Shown: positions 42,703 through 54,639, counted from the first letter of the stretch. The stretch: 64,000 bases of DNA from Oegoconia quadripuncta (GCA_949316235.1 OX438748.1:1119001-1183000), one strand, 5' to 3'. Notes: generated by a model not told the origin, from the letters alone. Translations and numbers: made by a program.

Positions 42703-42985
42703 TACCGGATGAATTTTATTACCGTGAGGAAAAAAATAAGGCGCACTAGGTAAATGAAATAGAAAAATGCGTAAGCCCTATTTTAATTTCCAATAGATTT
42801 AAATTGACATTCAACAAATGTTATCATTTATCTTACGATGAAATAAATGCTTGAAGTTTGAAGTTTGAGATATTGGCATAATAAGTAGTTTTCGTTTCTT
42901 TCCAAACCTTCGTCGAATGAAACGTGCAATTTGACGGTCGCGTTTGTAGCCTATACCACATAATTAAATTAAATAAATAAAAAAA
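42703..42985 (+). mobile_element. U1 repeat interrupted by a LINE-A tail
   Basis: ACCGGATGAATTTTATTACC begins it, with GGTAAATGAAATAG following. 42770-42875 (GAAATAAATGCTTGAAG) is a LINE-A 3' end. U1 resumes and ends GACGGTCGCGTTTGTAGCC, then AATTAAATTAAATAAATA. Confidence 0.55.
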
Positions 42986-43148
42986 GGCTATTTCACAATT
43001 AATAAAAAAATATAAAAACCCTTTTGTAATAAATAAAAAAACTTGGAGAAAGTATGAGTTCGCATGACAGGAACCCCACGAATTCCTCCAGTCGCATATA
43101 AATCTCCGGCCCGTGAGTGGGAAGATGTAGGTTATAATATGTATATAT

Positions 43149-43190
43149 TATTTTCCTTACGGTAAAAAAATTCAGCCGGTATATATATTT
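43149..43190 (-). repeat. U1 end fragment
   Basis: TTTTCCTTACGGTAAAAAAA, then TTCAGCCGGTATATATA, is the complement of the U1 start. Confidence 0.5.
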
Positions 43191-43203
43191 TAGTAATAAG
43201 CTA

Positions 43204-43432
43204 TTCTTTTTTTTTTCTTTTTTTTTTAATTTGAGAGGGCGGCAAACGAGCATGCGGGTCACCTGATGGAAAGCAATCACCGCCGCCCATGGACACCAAA
43301 AGGGTCACAGATGCGTTGCCGGCCTATGTGGAAGGTGTCATTCTGGAGTGAGACTGGGAGATTGGGCCTCCGGCGCCCTCGCTCACCGGACGAAGCGCAG
43401 TCGCAAAATGCCACTACTCAGACGTCGGTCTT
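43204..43432 (-). mobile_element. SINE-4 with internal deletion
   Basis: The tail GAGAGGGCGGCAAACGAGC and TTGCCGGCC block joins directly, at GAAGGTGTC, to CATTCTGGAGTGAGACTGG and the CCTCGCTCACCGGACGAAG head. About 85 bp present in the 48078 copy are missing. Confidence 0.75.
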
Positions 43433-44009
43433 CAGCGATTATTCATTTATAGTTTAAGTATAATGTTGAGCAAAGTACCAATTTCTGTAACTAAAGAAAA
43501 AATCTGTGTAGGTAATCCTGACCTGTCAAATATTCAATTCAATTTCAATTTATTCATGCAATTACAAGGATATTGTGTTTGCTTATGAAATAGGCTTGTA
43601 CATAGGTAATTATATTATTAAATAATTCATTACATTATTCTAAATTATTAATTCATTTCTCATTCATTACATCATCAAATTATCTAATATTTTTTTATGT
43701 TAAGTCCTACTATACTATATACTAATTCATAAAAACTATACCTAAATAATGTCAAATTCGGACATGCGAGAAATTCGAACATACATACTACAATCTACAC
43801 TGGAGAAACTCGTCAATGGAGTAGAAGCATTTTTCTTTCTTTTTATATTACTTTTAAATTCTACCGGAAGTATCTACTATATTGGATACCTTGACCATAT
43901 TCACGACATATGTAGTGGCATTACGGCCACTTCAGATTACACGCCTGTCTGAACTCTGAATATTATCGACAGTCTCGACCAGTCTCGAGTTTGCTTCAAT
44001 GGAGCAGAT

Positions 44010-44660
44010 GTACAGGGCGTGTCTAACAAATAGTAAGAAAATTTTATCTTTAAAAATAGGAATGAACAATTACTTGCCTCAGCCGGGAATTGAATCGTCA
44101 AAGTTGTCGTAAAAATCATATTTAGGCAGATCAAGGGGGTCATTATACCACATAAAATTTAGGAAAATCCCGTGAGTCTACAAATCTAGAACTCGACGAG
44201 TGACGTTGCAGTTTTACACGAATATATTATTTAACTAACCAGCTTTCCGCCCGCGGCTTCGCTTGCATGGAATAACTTTAAAGTCAAAATTTGTTTATCC
44301 CGCGGGATATGCTCACTTTATCGGGATAAAAGTATGTATGTCCAGGGTATATTCTACCTATATACCAAATGTCAACAAACAAACGTCCAAACTTTGTGTT
44401 TGTTTGTTTGTTTGTTTCTGAATGACGGCGAAACGGATAAACGGATTTAAACGAAGTTTGGTATATAGGTAGAACATACCCTGAATTAAGACATAGGATA
44501 TATTTTATCCGTATAAAGTGAGTAGTTCCCGCGGGATAAACAAATTTCCGCGATAAAGTTATCCCAAGCAGGCGCAGCCGCGGGCGGAAAGTAAGTAAGT
44601 GATTCATAAAATCGTGTGAAAACTGCAACGTCACTCGTCGAGTTCCCACCAAAAAGCCCT
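44010..44660. mobile_element. Foldback element with nested palindrome
   Basis: The outer segment starts TACAGGGCGTGTC and ends AAAGCCCTGTCA. Inner arms 44189-44221 and 44612-44645 match inverted over 33 of 34 bases. A further pair starting CTTTCCGCCCGCGG (44247) and ending CCGCGGGCGGAAAG (44592) folds inside. No coding sequence. Confidence 0.65.
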
Positions 44661-44934
44661 GTCAATATCAAACACGGTGCACACAGTGACGAGACGTCAG
44701 TGAAAATAAAGGCGCCGCCACACGAAGCGTAGCCGAGGACGCGTGAAATCCTTTGTAGGCCAGTTTAACACGGGAGGCTGCCCGAATCCGCGCCTTGCGA
44801 CATCGCCCTTTGTGACTCGATTTTCATCGGCTATTTCCAATTTTGCGCTGCAAGTATTTGAACACCAAAGTGCGAATGCATTTTTCTGTAACTTTCCTCT
44901 TTGATATTTTGTGTTTACGTTCGCGTAAGTTGGC

Positions 44935-44990
44935 TAAGTTAGATACATTATGTTCACGCCTGTTTCCCGTTAGGGTAGCAGAGACTAGCA
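44935..44990 (-). mobile_element. LINE-G tail fragment
   Basis: TTATGTTCACGCCTGTTTCC, then CGTTAGGGTAGCAGAGAC, is the complement of the 58340-58385 terminus. Confidence 0.55.
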
Positions 44991-44997
44991 ATCCACT

Positions 44998-45288
44998 ATC
45001 CACTGTTCGAGCTAATACCCGCTGCTCAATTTAACCGTTACACTTCTCGCCGAAAATTAAAATTCCATCCACATCACATGGATGAGTGGAAGTCTACCAC
45101 TGTACGTTTCTCAAGAAACTTCTTACCACGCACGACCACCCTGTGGAACGGACTTCCTGTATCGGTATTCCCGAACGAGTACTACATTGGCACCTTCAAG
45201 AAACGAACCTACACCTTCCTTAAACGCCGGCAACGCATCTGTAACCCTTTTGGTGTCGTTTGCCGCCCTCTCAAATAAAAAAAAACTC
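44998..45288 (+). pseudogene. LINE-C RT C-terminus and tail with deletion
   Basis: [20 protein letters not shown], then LWNGLPVSVFPNEYYIGTFK and RRQRICNPFGV. After this, ~70 bp present in other copies are absent, joining to GTTTGCCGCCCTCTCAAA and poly(A). Confidence 0.78.
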
Positions 45289-45940
45289 CCATGAAAAGCT
45301 TCATATACACGTGTCGGTTTGTTTGTGGTTGACCGCACCTAACATTTTGTGAGTACGTATTACGTTCTTCTTGGTCGACCTTTACCGACCCTTCCATTCA
45401 TGTTTTCATCATACCGTGTGACTTTCAATTTTCAATTCATGTGATTCCCGTTGCCTGATGATGCTACTCTTGATTATGTGATTGCGATTTCACGACAACC
45501 ACGGGAAGAGACGGGTTGGTCACTTTTTACAGGCCGAAAACACAGCACAATTTTATGAATACAATTAATATATACAAAGTATATTATTTTTTATTTTTTT
45601 TCTTAGAGATAACAACAGCTTACAACATAGATGATATTTCGAACAAGGTATTACAAACTCGAAAGCCAATATCCACGGATTACAATTAAGTATAAATTAC
45701 GAAATTAGCTCAGTGAACGATTGCAAGATAGTAAAAGAAAAAAAAAGTTAAACTTATGTATCCAAATATGTGTATAATAGGACTGTATATAATGATGATA
45801 TATAGTAGTTACATAAATGGAAAATAAACGAATTAAATATATCACAAATAAGCTAAAAGGTAAAGGATATTAGATAGATAGTTATAGTAAGTACGTACAT
45901 AAATAATACAGAATATATATTATAGACCACAGAAACTATG

Positions 45941-46220
45941 TTTTTTTTTTATGCATAACGGGTTGGTTGCATGAGGTCGAAGATGGAAGCCTACTGACCC
46001 GGAAACCCCAACACATTTGGGGGACTGGCTATCTTATCTCTGACAATGCTATTAACAGTGCTGCTTGGCGGCAGATTTAGATAAGATCGTGGTAGCTAGC
46101 CAGGCGGACATTTAAAATGCCCTACCACCAACTAAACCGAGTACTTAAACATGTACCCCGCTGGGGATCGAACCCGCGACCTCCGAATCGTAAACCCAAT
46201 GTTGTTTACATTGAGCCACA
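45941..46220 (-). mobile_element. SINE-1 with tail deletion
   Basis: ATGCATAACGGGTTGG joins to GAGGTCGAAGATGGAAGCC, skipping ~40 bases. Body and head are otherwise intact to the TTTACATTGAGCCAC block. Confidence 0.8.
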
Positions 46221-46770
46221 TTTACATTTCTGTGTCACGTTTCAGGATTTGTAGTTTAATTTTTTCTTTAAATGATGTCTCATATGTGGCTGTGTACATA
46301 ACCACAGTGATTAGATGATATCTCATGAAGCTAAACACACTCCTAACGGACTTATATCGCAGTCCACCACTAACTCTGAGCGCACACTGGTGCGGCTGCT
46401 TTCCCAAAACTTCGGAACTTGCCCCCAAACTTCGCCGACGGTAAATCCAGCGAGTAACAGAGTAGCTAGCTAGTTTACCTACTGTGTGTTTGAAGATCCA
46501 CGCCTTAATGTAAATTGTAAATATATATTATGTATTTATATACTAAGTTTACTCCCGCGACTTCGTTAAATCAAATAAAACACTTTATTCGTGATACACA
46601 GGTGAAATACAATGGTGTTACAGACAGAAATGATAGAGCTTTTCTTTTTCACAAAAAAATTCTTTTAGCAATCAATCAATGCAATTGTGCAAAATTCGGC
46701 GAAAATGCTTGGCTTCTTGAAATGAAATGCTAAAGGGTTTTCAATACAAACAAAAATTATGCTCTTCAAT
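46221..46770. other. Unassigned
   Basis: A 68-codon minus-strand frame (46428-46222) has no family features. 46565-46620 looks like an AT-rich LINE tail (AATAAAACACTTTATTC). Not called as a gene. Confidence 0.3.
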
Positions 46771-46890
46771 GCATTGGTGAGTAGTAGTCTTGAATTTGCG
46801 TCTGTAGTCTGGAAGTCTCAATATTGTATACATTCTCAACGCATTGAAACCATAGGTATATATGTGGCACCAAAAAGGCATCCACTCAGC
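46771..46890 (+). pseudogene. LINE-J RT fragment
   Basis: In one plus-strand frame it reads NALVSSSLEFASVVWKSQYC then IHSQRIETI. This is the typical LVRSxLEYASVVW segment after the RT palm of non-LTR elements. Upstream and downstream are degraded. Confidence 0.6.
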
Positions 46891-46989
46891 ATATGCCGAG
46901 GTACCAGTTAGATACCACGACGCTGGTCTTCCGTGGACTCCTTGAGCCAGACAACGCAACCACGCGCAGCACCGTCATGTTTGGACAAA

Positions 46990-48075
46990 ATTATTTATGT
47001 TACAATTTACATAATACATACAGAACGTACATAAGTAAAATATTAAATAAACAATAAATAATTCTCAATCGCATTATAAAATAAAAATAATAATAATACA
47101 GGTATTAAATAAATTAAAAATTAAATTTTAGCACAAAAGTTATTAATTGCATGCATGCTGAGTCATATTCCATTCTAGTTCTTTGAACTGTCAATTAGCA
47201 TACAAAACGTTTCTCTATGCTATATAGAGAGCGGAAAGACAGCTCTTGCCAGTTCACTTTACGTTATAATTTCAAATGATTACATTTGTATCCTTGTTTG
47301 TTTCTTTTTCGGTTAAGTCATAATAATTTAAAATTCAAAATTTGACTCTGCCTTTTCTCTGTCACTCTCTTTCTTTCAGTGTAGCTTTATGTTCAGTTAG
47401 TTCGTGATTTGCCCTTGAAAAGATTGGACGTGTACTTTTCTCTTATTTTTGTTAAAGAAAACTAAAAACTAACATAAATTCTGTTTATTCCGCATAAAAG
47501 TTATTTGAAATATTTCATCGAGTCATTTGTATATGTGATACCTTTTAATTATAAGTTGTCACTGACAACGATTTCTAAAGATTTCTGCCGGCTCATATTC
47601 ATCTGTCGTTTTCTTCATACTGTGGCCTACTTATCGACATCCTCTACAGCATCAGCCTGGGAGTAGTGCTTCATATTTTTTCTTTTACTGTGGCCTTTAA
47701 GCGCGAAAAGATAATAAAAACTTGAAATTAGAACTTTTCCTAAGTTTGCCGTATGTCAGTAGAAGTCGTTCCTTATTAGCGACACTATCGAATGTACAGT
47801 AGATATGTGTTTTTTTTTTCAAAATGAACGGGTTCGATTCTTAGCTAGGAATACCTACTAATTTTTCAAAAGTCCAATGATACCGTTTTAGTTTTCATCA
47901 AAATCGGGCCCACGACTCCTTTGAGTACTTTCACCCTGTATCATCATCATATCAACCGAAAGATGTCCACTGCTGGACAAAAGCTCCCCTAAAGATCTCC
48001 ACAACGATCTCTATCACCCTGTATACTATTATACTAATTAATTACATCCAAAAGTCGAATAGTTAAAATCAAATT
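46990..48075. other. No recognised feature
   Basis: AT-rich. A motif CGGGTTCGATTCTTAGC at 47829 looks like a stray B-box-bearing repeat remnant. Confidence 0.35.
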
Positions 48076-48077
48076 AT

Positions 48078-48505
48078 GATTGTTTTTTTTATTTTTATTT
48101 TTTTTTATATGAGAGGGCGGCAAACGAGCATGCGGGTCACCTGATGGAAAGCAATCACCGCCGCCCATGGACACCCGCAACACCAAAAGGGTCACAGATG
48201 CGTTGCCGGCCTTTGAGGAAGGTGTCCACCCCAGAATAAGTAGGGCAGCCTGAGCGATGAGGGATTCTCCAGCACTAATAGTGCTGGTACCCTCCTGGGG
48301 TACTAACTCTTTAAATACCGCTACCATTCTGGAGAGAGACTGGAATGTGGGCCTCCGGCGCCCTCGCTCACCGGACGAAGCGCAGTGGCAAAATGCCACT
48401 ACTCAGACGTCGGTCTTCTGCGAGAGGGTGGTACTTCCCCGGTCGAGCCGGCCCATTCATGCTGCAAGCTAATAGCTTACAGCGTGGCTCTACCACTACA
48501 AATTG
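48078..48505 (-). mobile_element. SINE-4, full length
   Basis: On the minus strand it runs from GGGCCGGCTCGACCGGGG via GTAGTGGCATTTTGCCAC and CCGGTGAGCGAGGGCG to a tail shared with LINE-C (GGCCGGCAACGCATC, GTGTCCATGGGCGGCGG) and poly(A). The origin of the head is unknown to me. It is not an obvious tRNA. Confidence 0.75.
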
Positions 48506-48744
48506 TAAAAATTGAAAAAAAAGACAATGAAACGTCATATTGAAGAGAAACAACAGATACCAATCTATTATATTTTATTTTATAGAGAAAATCAACATGT
48601 GTTTTACAAATAAAATATTACAATTACAGGTTTTCCTAAAGTGACAAAACATAGCATACAGGGTGAATTTAAATTCGTGTCATTTCCGTTAACTGGTGAC
48701 GTCACTCTTGATTACGAACAACTTTTCCCAAGGAGCCATAAATC

Positions 48745-49205
48745 AAATCAAAATATTTTATTTCATAGGATAAAATTATCACTTGAAAACGTCATTATTA
48801 ATATTACATTTAAACTTACGGCTCATTCACAAAGATGACTCCCCAGAGAAGAACGAGCAAGAAACTCTAGGGTTGCTCTTTTAAAGATTATGGGTTACAA
48901 TTTGTGATTTCATAATTAAATGAATAATAAGACATAAGACAGCTATGTCCATGCTTACTTATCATTCAAATAGTCAGTGATTTTAAAATAGCCTTTTGCT
49001 AATAATTTCTGTTTTATGATTGCTTTAAATTTATTTAAAGGCAAATTTTGAATGTCTACTGGAACTTTATTATAAAAGCGTATACATTTCCCTTTGAACG
49101 ATTTACTAACTTCATGAAGTCGGCTAACATAAACGGATAACTGGTTCTTATTCCTTGTATTAACATTGTGCCCATCACTATTTTTAGCGAATTAGGTTAT
49201 ATTTT
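48745..49205 (-). mobile_element. LINE-A subtype 3' end
   Basis: The AAATCAAATCAAAATATTTT tail is followed by the complement of AGAGCAACCCTAGAGTTTC and broken coding sequence of the ORF end. Confidence 0.7.
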
Positions 49206-49414
49206 TTTTGCATATAACCAATTCTCATAAATGTATTGAGAAGTCATTGTTAAGACATAGTCGAATTCGACCAAAAATATTTCGATTACCCACACTCAAT
49301 TCTGAAACCACCTTTAGTATGGAATACCATATATTCCATCCTCGAAGACAAAATTGTCCTATCTGGACTTCTTTTTCCGGCCTATTGATGCGATGTTGAA
49401 ACCGCGGCTAAATA

Positions 49415-49815
49415 TATTGGGTCTTTACCTATGAAATTGGAGTATTTTCTCTCGTTAATCATATGTACCAATTCCTGCGATTTTCAAAGCTATATCCAAA
49501 TTTGTTTATTTGGAAAATGGAATATTATTTCGAGGTTTCACATGAAATATTTTTAAATTCTGGGCTAAATCACATATTAAAAAATTATTGAACAGAGCTC
49601 CTTTCATGTGCTTCCCATAATCATTTCTTAGATTCGCTGAAACTTTTATAAAGTGGTTACTTTTAAAAATTAATGTTAGCCGATAATACACACAAAGTTT
49701 AGCTAAATTTGGATTTGCCGTTCCCAAAAAAAAAATCAAAAATAATTGTATGGAGAAAACAGTCTTAATGAAATTCTTCATACAAAACGTCAATTTCATA
49801 GGTAGGGACCTAATA
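49415..49815. mobile_element. Mariner-type MITE, ~397 bp
   Basis: The termini are TTGGGTCTTTACCTATGAAA and the inverted TTTCATAGGTAGGGACCTAA, with TA flanks. A second copy lies at 55722-56130. The ends resemble those of mariner/maT elements as I remember them. No transposase frame survives. Confidence 0.75.
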
Positions 49816-50162
49816 TCTCTTATTATACGAGTAACTCCTCCGTCGTGTCGTGGTTAAACGCATTTCTACTGTTGATTTAGTTCCATAGGACGTGGCAAAA
49901 ACCGTCTCTGGTAGAGGAAAAGAAAACAAAATACAATAAAACACAGCGAAGTAAGATTAAAGTGTACTGGCGCAGGAGCACCGTCAGGATAAACATCGTT
50001 AAGGAAGGAAGACGGCATTAGCCGCTTCCTGTCGCTATAATAAATATGTATGAGGGCCGGTAAATATATGGTAAGTACACGGTAAATTGTAAAGTACATC
50101 ACTGTTTTCAAATGATGTTTACAACCTAAATAACGTATATTGTATTAACCATAGCTGTGCAT

Positions 50163-50225
50163 TTTTTTTTAATAAATATCTATGCACGTACACACAGCGC
50201 CATCTAGTTCCACACTAAGCAAGTA
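50163..50225 (-). mobile_element. SINE-2 tail fragment
   Basis: ACACACAGCGCCATCTAGTT, then CACACTAAGCAAG. Confidence 0.65.
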
Positions 50226-50229
50226 CAAG

Positions 50230-50790
50230 ATTTCTTTAGTTTGAGACTAGATAAATCGCCTCCCCCTACCCGAGTCAATCACGCGAGCTCATACTTTGAA
50301 TGCTTTCAAAGTCGCCGTCAAAGAGCATTTCCTGGTGCTTTAATCTGTGCTCTCTTCTTAGCTTCTCTCTATACCTTAGCACAATCCTGTTGTCGCTTAT
50401 TATTATTATTTTATATATCAATAAATATTTATTTAGTACACCTATATATTTACGTTTGTGTTTTGTTGCTATTTTATAGATGTTATGTTTAAGTACCTAC
50501 TTAAACCTATATATATATACAAATATACCTATATTTGTCTATTGATCTATGTATGTATGTGTATGTAAATATATGAAATTTATTCACGTAGTTTGTATCT
50601 GCATACCTATTTAATACTGCACAACCTACCTGTTTCAAAAATGTACTGTCCTAATACCCAAAGGTGGCCTGGAAGAGAACGCTTTTAGTGATAAGGTCGC
50701 CAAATTGTACATTCTATTCTTACCACTTTTCTGAAACTGCATTTTCCTTTCTTGTGTTGTGCAATAAAGTGTATTTGTATTGTATGGTAT
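50230..50790 (+). pseudogene. LINE-D C-terminus and 3' UTR
   Basis: NAFKVAVKEHFLVL before a TAA near 50340 parallels FKSRLKEHYL of the 14416 copy. The 3' UTR carries the hairpin region at 50678-50692 and a TGTGCAATAAAGTGTATTTG tail. Confidence 0.65.
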
Positions 50791-50794
50791 AATT

Positions 50795-50940
50795 AGTGTC
50801 AGCGTCCGAAAAATTTAACCTACATGACTCGGGAATAAATGTTCGTATTCATCACACAAAACATTAACCTCTCGCGGGGTTCGAACCCGCACCTCGGTTT
50901 CTCGGACAGGGTCACTAACCACTACACCACTCGGTCGCCA
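50795..50940 (-). mobile_element. SINE-2 copy, head intact
   Basis: On the minus strand it has TGGTGTAGTGGTTAGTGACC (A box) and GGGTTCGAACCCCGCG (B box), then the TTCCCGAGTCATG body. Confidence 0.75.
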
Positions 50941-51279
50941 AATAAAATATTTACCCAAAAAAAACGACCAGCAGCCATAAACATAAACTCTTCCATAACA
51001 ATATCATTCCACTATAAAAACTAATATGAAATATAGTCTGTCTGTACGTTGTACATAATCTGTGGAGGTTTTTGGAGTCAGGTCACGAACCGAGAGGACT
51101 ATTTGCCGGGCAAATGTTTATGTGGAACAGTAATGACTAGATAAAACCGGAATGGGGGCAAAATGGCTCGCCGTATATTATCCGCTAGCCCGCCCCGCGG
51201 CGTTACTTCGCGTTTTATTGCGATAAGTGAGAAGTGTAGGCTCGCCCCACTTTGTGTTTCGCTTTTAATCTGCAACGCT

Positions 51280-51555
51280 CCGCCTCCGTGGCTCAATGTA
51301 AACAACATTGGGTTTTCGGAGGGTCGCGGGTTCGATCCCCAGCGGGGTACATGTTTAAGTAGCCTGGCTAGCTACAATCGGCCGTCAAGCAGCAATGTTA
51401 ATAGCATTGTTGTGTTTCGGTTGTCAGAGATAAGATAGCCAGTCTCCCAAATGTGTTGGGGTTTCCGGGTCAGTACGCTTCCACCTTCGACCTCATTTAC
51501 ACTTAACATCAGGTGTGATTGAGGTCGAGTACCAACCCGTCGTGCATAAAAAAAA
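51280..51555 (+). mobile_element. SINE-1 with body deletion
   Basis: Head and B box GGTTCGATCCCC are intact. GTTTAAGTA joins to GCCTGGCTAGC, skipping ~35 bases. The tail ends GTCGTGCATAAAAAAAAA. Confidence 0.85.
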
Positions 51556-51574
51556 AACGCTTTGCTGGTGGTCA

Positions 51575-51950
51575 AAGTCAAAGTCAAGTCAAAATCAAAA
51601 AATATTTATTTCGTAGGATAAAGATGATCACTTGAAAACGTCACATTTTTTATCTTAATATTAAAATTATTGACATTATTGCTCATTCGCAAAGCAGATT
51701 CCCCAGAGAAGAACGAGCAAGAAACTCAAGGGTTGCTCTTTTAAATAAGTTTAGGTTACAATTATATTATATTGTATAATTAGGCTGAATATCGCCGAGC
51801 GGTCTATGTCCATGCTTGCTTATCATCCAGATAGTCAGAAATTTTATAATAGCCTTTGGTAAATAATGTCTGTTTTATGATAGTTTTGAATTTATTTAAA
51901 GGTAAATTTTGAATGTCCACTGGAACCTTATTATAAAAGCGTCGATCGTT
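51575..51950 (-). mobile_element. LINE-A subtype 3' end
   Basis: A GTCAAAGTCAAAGTCAAG tail, GAACGAGCAAGAAACTC and a degraded ORF end matching 48745-49205. Confidence 0.7.
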
Positions 51951-52009
51951 CGTATCCGCTTGTTAATGAATAATAATCTATATTTCATCAGGTATTTAAG
52001 TACTTATTA

Positions 52010-52052
52010 TTTGTGTGTGTCCCATGGGACACACACAAACGACCATGGTCGT
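52010..52052. repeat. Two adjacent perfect palindromes
   Basis: 52010-52039 is a perfect 30-bp palindrome with the centre CCCATGGG. 52039-52052 is a perfect 14-bp palindrome, ACGACCATGGTCGT. Confidence 0.95.
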
Positions 52053-52277
52053 CCGTGATCTCACCTTAGGCTCCACTGAAAACCAGCGTTGTAGTCGTTT
52101 TTTCCTCTTGACTACAACCTATGCCGAGATGGGGACCCGATTTGATACCACTTTGCGACACCGAAATCTAGTACCTACTGCTTACCTTTGGATTGATGGT
52201 CCATATATTTTTCTGTTGAGTTATGTAGTACATACAACTTAATTGACTTAAATGTATAAGTGTCGCTAAATGGATCA

Positions 52278-52525
52278 AATAAATAAATATCTTTGCACAT
52301 ACACACAGCGCCATCTAGTTCCATACTAAGAAATTAGGCTTGTATTATATTATTATGCCTTTTTGTAATAATAAACCTGTTTTTAAAAAGAGCAACCCCT
52401 CGAGTTTCTTGCTTGTTCTTCTCAGGGGAAAATTGCCTATTGAACAAGCAGTAGCTTAAATAATGTAAAATCTGGACTATTTAAAGTACCATGTGTACCT
52501 TTTGTGAAGCATTTTTTACTTTGAC
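52278..52525. mobile_element. SINE-2 tail (-) followed by LINE-A tail (+)
   Basis: 52278-52350 holds ACACAGCGCCATCTAGTTCC. 52370-52525 holds AAGAGCAACCCCTCGAG and the CAAGCAGTAGCTTAAAT block of LINE-A. Confidence 0.65.
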
Positions 52526-52529
52526 TATA

Positions 52530-53480
52530 TGTATTGTAAATAAAAATTATGTAATGCAATAAATTATATTGAATTGAATTTCTTTATTACTGATTCAATC
52601 TCGTAGTAAAACGCCCACCAACTCTACATTGCTCGTGTTGCTCCTTAACCTGTATTAGCACCATCAAATTAATAATGGCAAGTTAACAGGTAATTGCTTA
52701 CACAATTAACTAACCTGACATAATACAGAGGTCACACATTTGTACGTCATAAATTGATCACACAAGGCACAACGTTCGCAGGTCAATTTGTAGCTATTAA
52801 GCAACGACATACCAAATAATTTACAGTTTCCATACATGCAGATAGTTCTTATAACAACACATTAAAGTCGAATATTCAATAAATACAACAGTACTAATGG
52901 TATGAGTAAAGTTGTTAAACCCTCATATTAACAGCTGATGGTTGAAACTCAAGGTACTCGATAAGTTGGAGTTAATAGAGATAGTTTGATCAAAGGTTTG
53001 ATCTAATTATTGGCAAATATTTGACGTAAATTTAGGCGATTTTGTTGCTAGTGGCCGACTCTAATGGAGATGTATCTTGCATGCGAATAATTTCGATTGA
53101 AATGTCATTTTACCCGACTGCTTTATGGAAGAGGATAATGATTTTAGAGATATATGTATCTGGATTTCTACGTTACCTCCTGTTTAGCGTCACCAATTAT
53201 GAATTAGAAGGTGTCGTTAGATTCGTCTTGATTTCCATACCAGAGTGTCACAGAATGTTTTCTGTAATATAATGTATTTTATTCCAAAAAATCCAACATT
53301 GCGCCCGAAAAACACAAAATGGCGTGAAGCTTTCTAGGTTATGGCTTGACGAATTCTGCTGCCGTAGCTTGACATATTGTCTCGCGCGACATAAACGTTT
53401 ATCGCACCTCTCATGCTACTTTGTGCTGAAGTAGTAGGCAATAGTAGTCTTTTTACATAGTTTTTCTTTAACTGCAGTCG
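52530..53480. other. No recognised feature
   Basis: A 76-codon frame at 53042-53272 has no recognisable family. Not called. Confidence 0.4.
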
Positions 53481-53489
53481 AGGGTCAAT

Positions 53490-54375
53490 TGTATTTGATA
53501 TAATATGTGAGCGTATTCGTATTCGTTGGCGGGCCGGTTTCCGCAACTCGACGTCTGGATGCGCCTATTTTGCGTACGGGGGAATACCTAATACTGCCAC
53601 CCAAGTTCTTGGATCCCCCAACTTTGGGATGTTGCCACAGGCTTCGGGGAGAGACTCCGGTCTTCCAAGGTGGGTGACTCGATGTGAGGCCACCTCCACA
53701 TACTCTAAAAGCACGTGGGCGGCTGATTCTTCGGCCTCCATGCACGCTCTGCACAGGGGGCTGTCTGTATATTGAACAGATGTTTGTTGTAATGACCGTG
53801 ACCTGTTAGTGTACCCGTGATCAAACATAGCTGCGCCTTGGAGAGGCGCATAAGTTGTCGAGTAAGGCGCACACTCCGAGCTGGAATTGCCGCTCTGGTA
53901 TGCCTGCAGTCTACCCTTGTGGTCCAGTCATTGTTGTGTAGCGATGTAGTTCACTGATGAAGCCATGATTTGATTTGGCAAAACGGCAGTGGGACGATTG
54001 GCTCAGGGCCCTGCGCCATCATTGCAGATCAGGGGATCTGCAAAATTGGGGCGAGAAGGGTCTCGCCAGCTCGTCCGCAGCATCGTTGCCCCTTGATCCA
54101 CTGTGTCCCTTAATCCACTGAAGAGTTATGTCGTTGCGCGAGCACACCTCCATCAGAGATTGGTGACATTCTAAGATATGTGAGCGTACGTGCTGGCTTT
54201 GTGTGTGTGTGGTAAACTATGTGTGACGGAAGTCGTTGATAATAGGGCATTGTTTTAGCTATAACCTCTATCTTACTTTTCACAGCATAATTATTAAGGC
54301 TGTTTGAGAGAAGATAGCTACTCTCCCAAGCAAGTTGGTAGTTCCAGGTGACCACGCATCCACCTTCAGCTTAGT
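53490..54375 (-). pseudogene. LINE-H: RNase H and C-terminal zinc-binding region of a non-LTR ORF2
   Basis: 54190-54060 reads ITLQWIKGHSGSRGNDAADE then LA on the minus strand, the RNase H GHxG…GNxxAD core of I/R1-type LINEs. 53780-53560 reads SPLCRACMEAEESAAHVLLE, a CxxC…H motif, then VASHRVTHLGRPESLPEACG. Frameshifts and stops lie between them. The RT domain is absent. Confidence 0.72.
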
Positions 54376-54417
54376 CATAAGTGACTATGCTGATGGTATA
54401 CCATCAGGTGTGATACA

Positions 54418-54562
54418 ACCCTAGAGATTCTTGCTCGTTCTTCTCTGGGGAGTCAGCTTTGTGAATGAGCAGTCAATTTAAATGTAATATTCATAGTGAC
54501 GTTTTCAAGTGATAAGTTTATCCTATGAAATAAAATATTTTGATTTGATTTGATTTTATTCA
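54418..54562 (+). mobile_element. LINE-A subtype tail
   Basis: TTCTTGCTCGTTCTTCTCTG, the GTGACGTTTTCAAGTGATAA block and a TTTTGATTTGATTTGATTTT tail. Confidence 0.7.
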
Positions 54563-54639
54563 AGCAAGGTACATGAAAATATCTCATAAATTCATACACA
54601 ATGTCATAATCCTTAAAACGTATAATTCATAGATGTTTT

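Noticed and set aside
46222..46428. 68-codon frame as a conserved exon
   Set aside because: It starts with MG and is open, but has no splice sites, family motifs or second exon that I could see.
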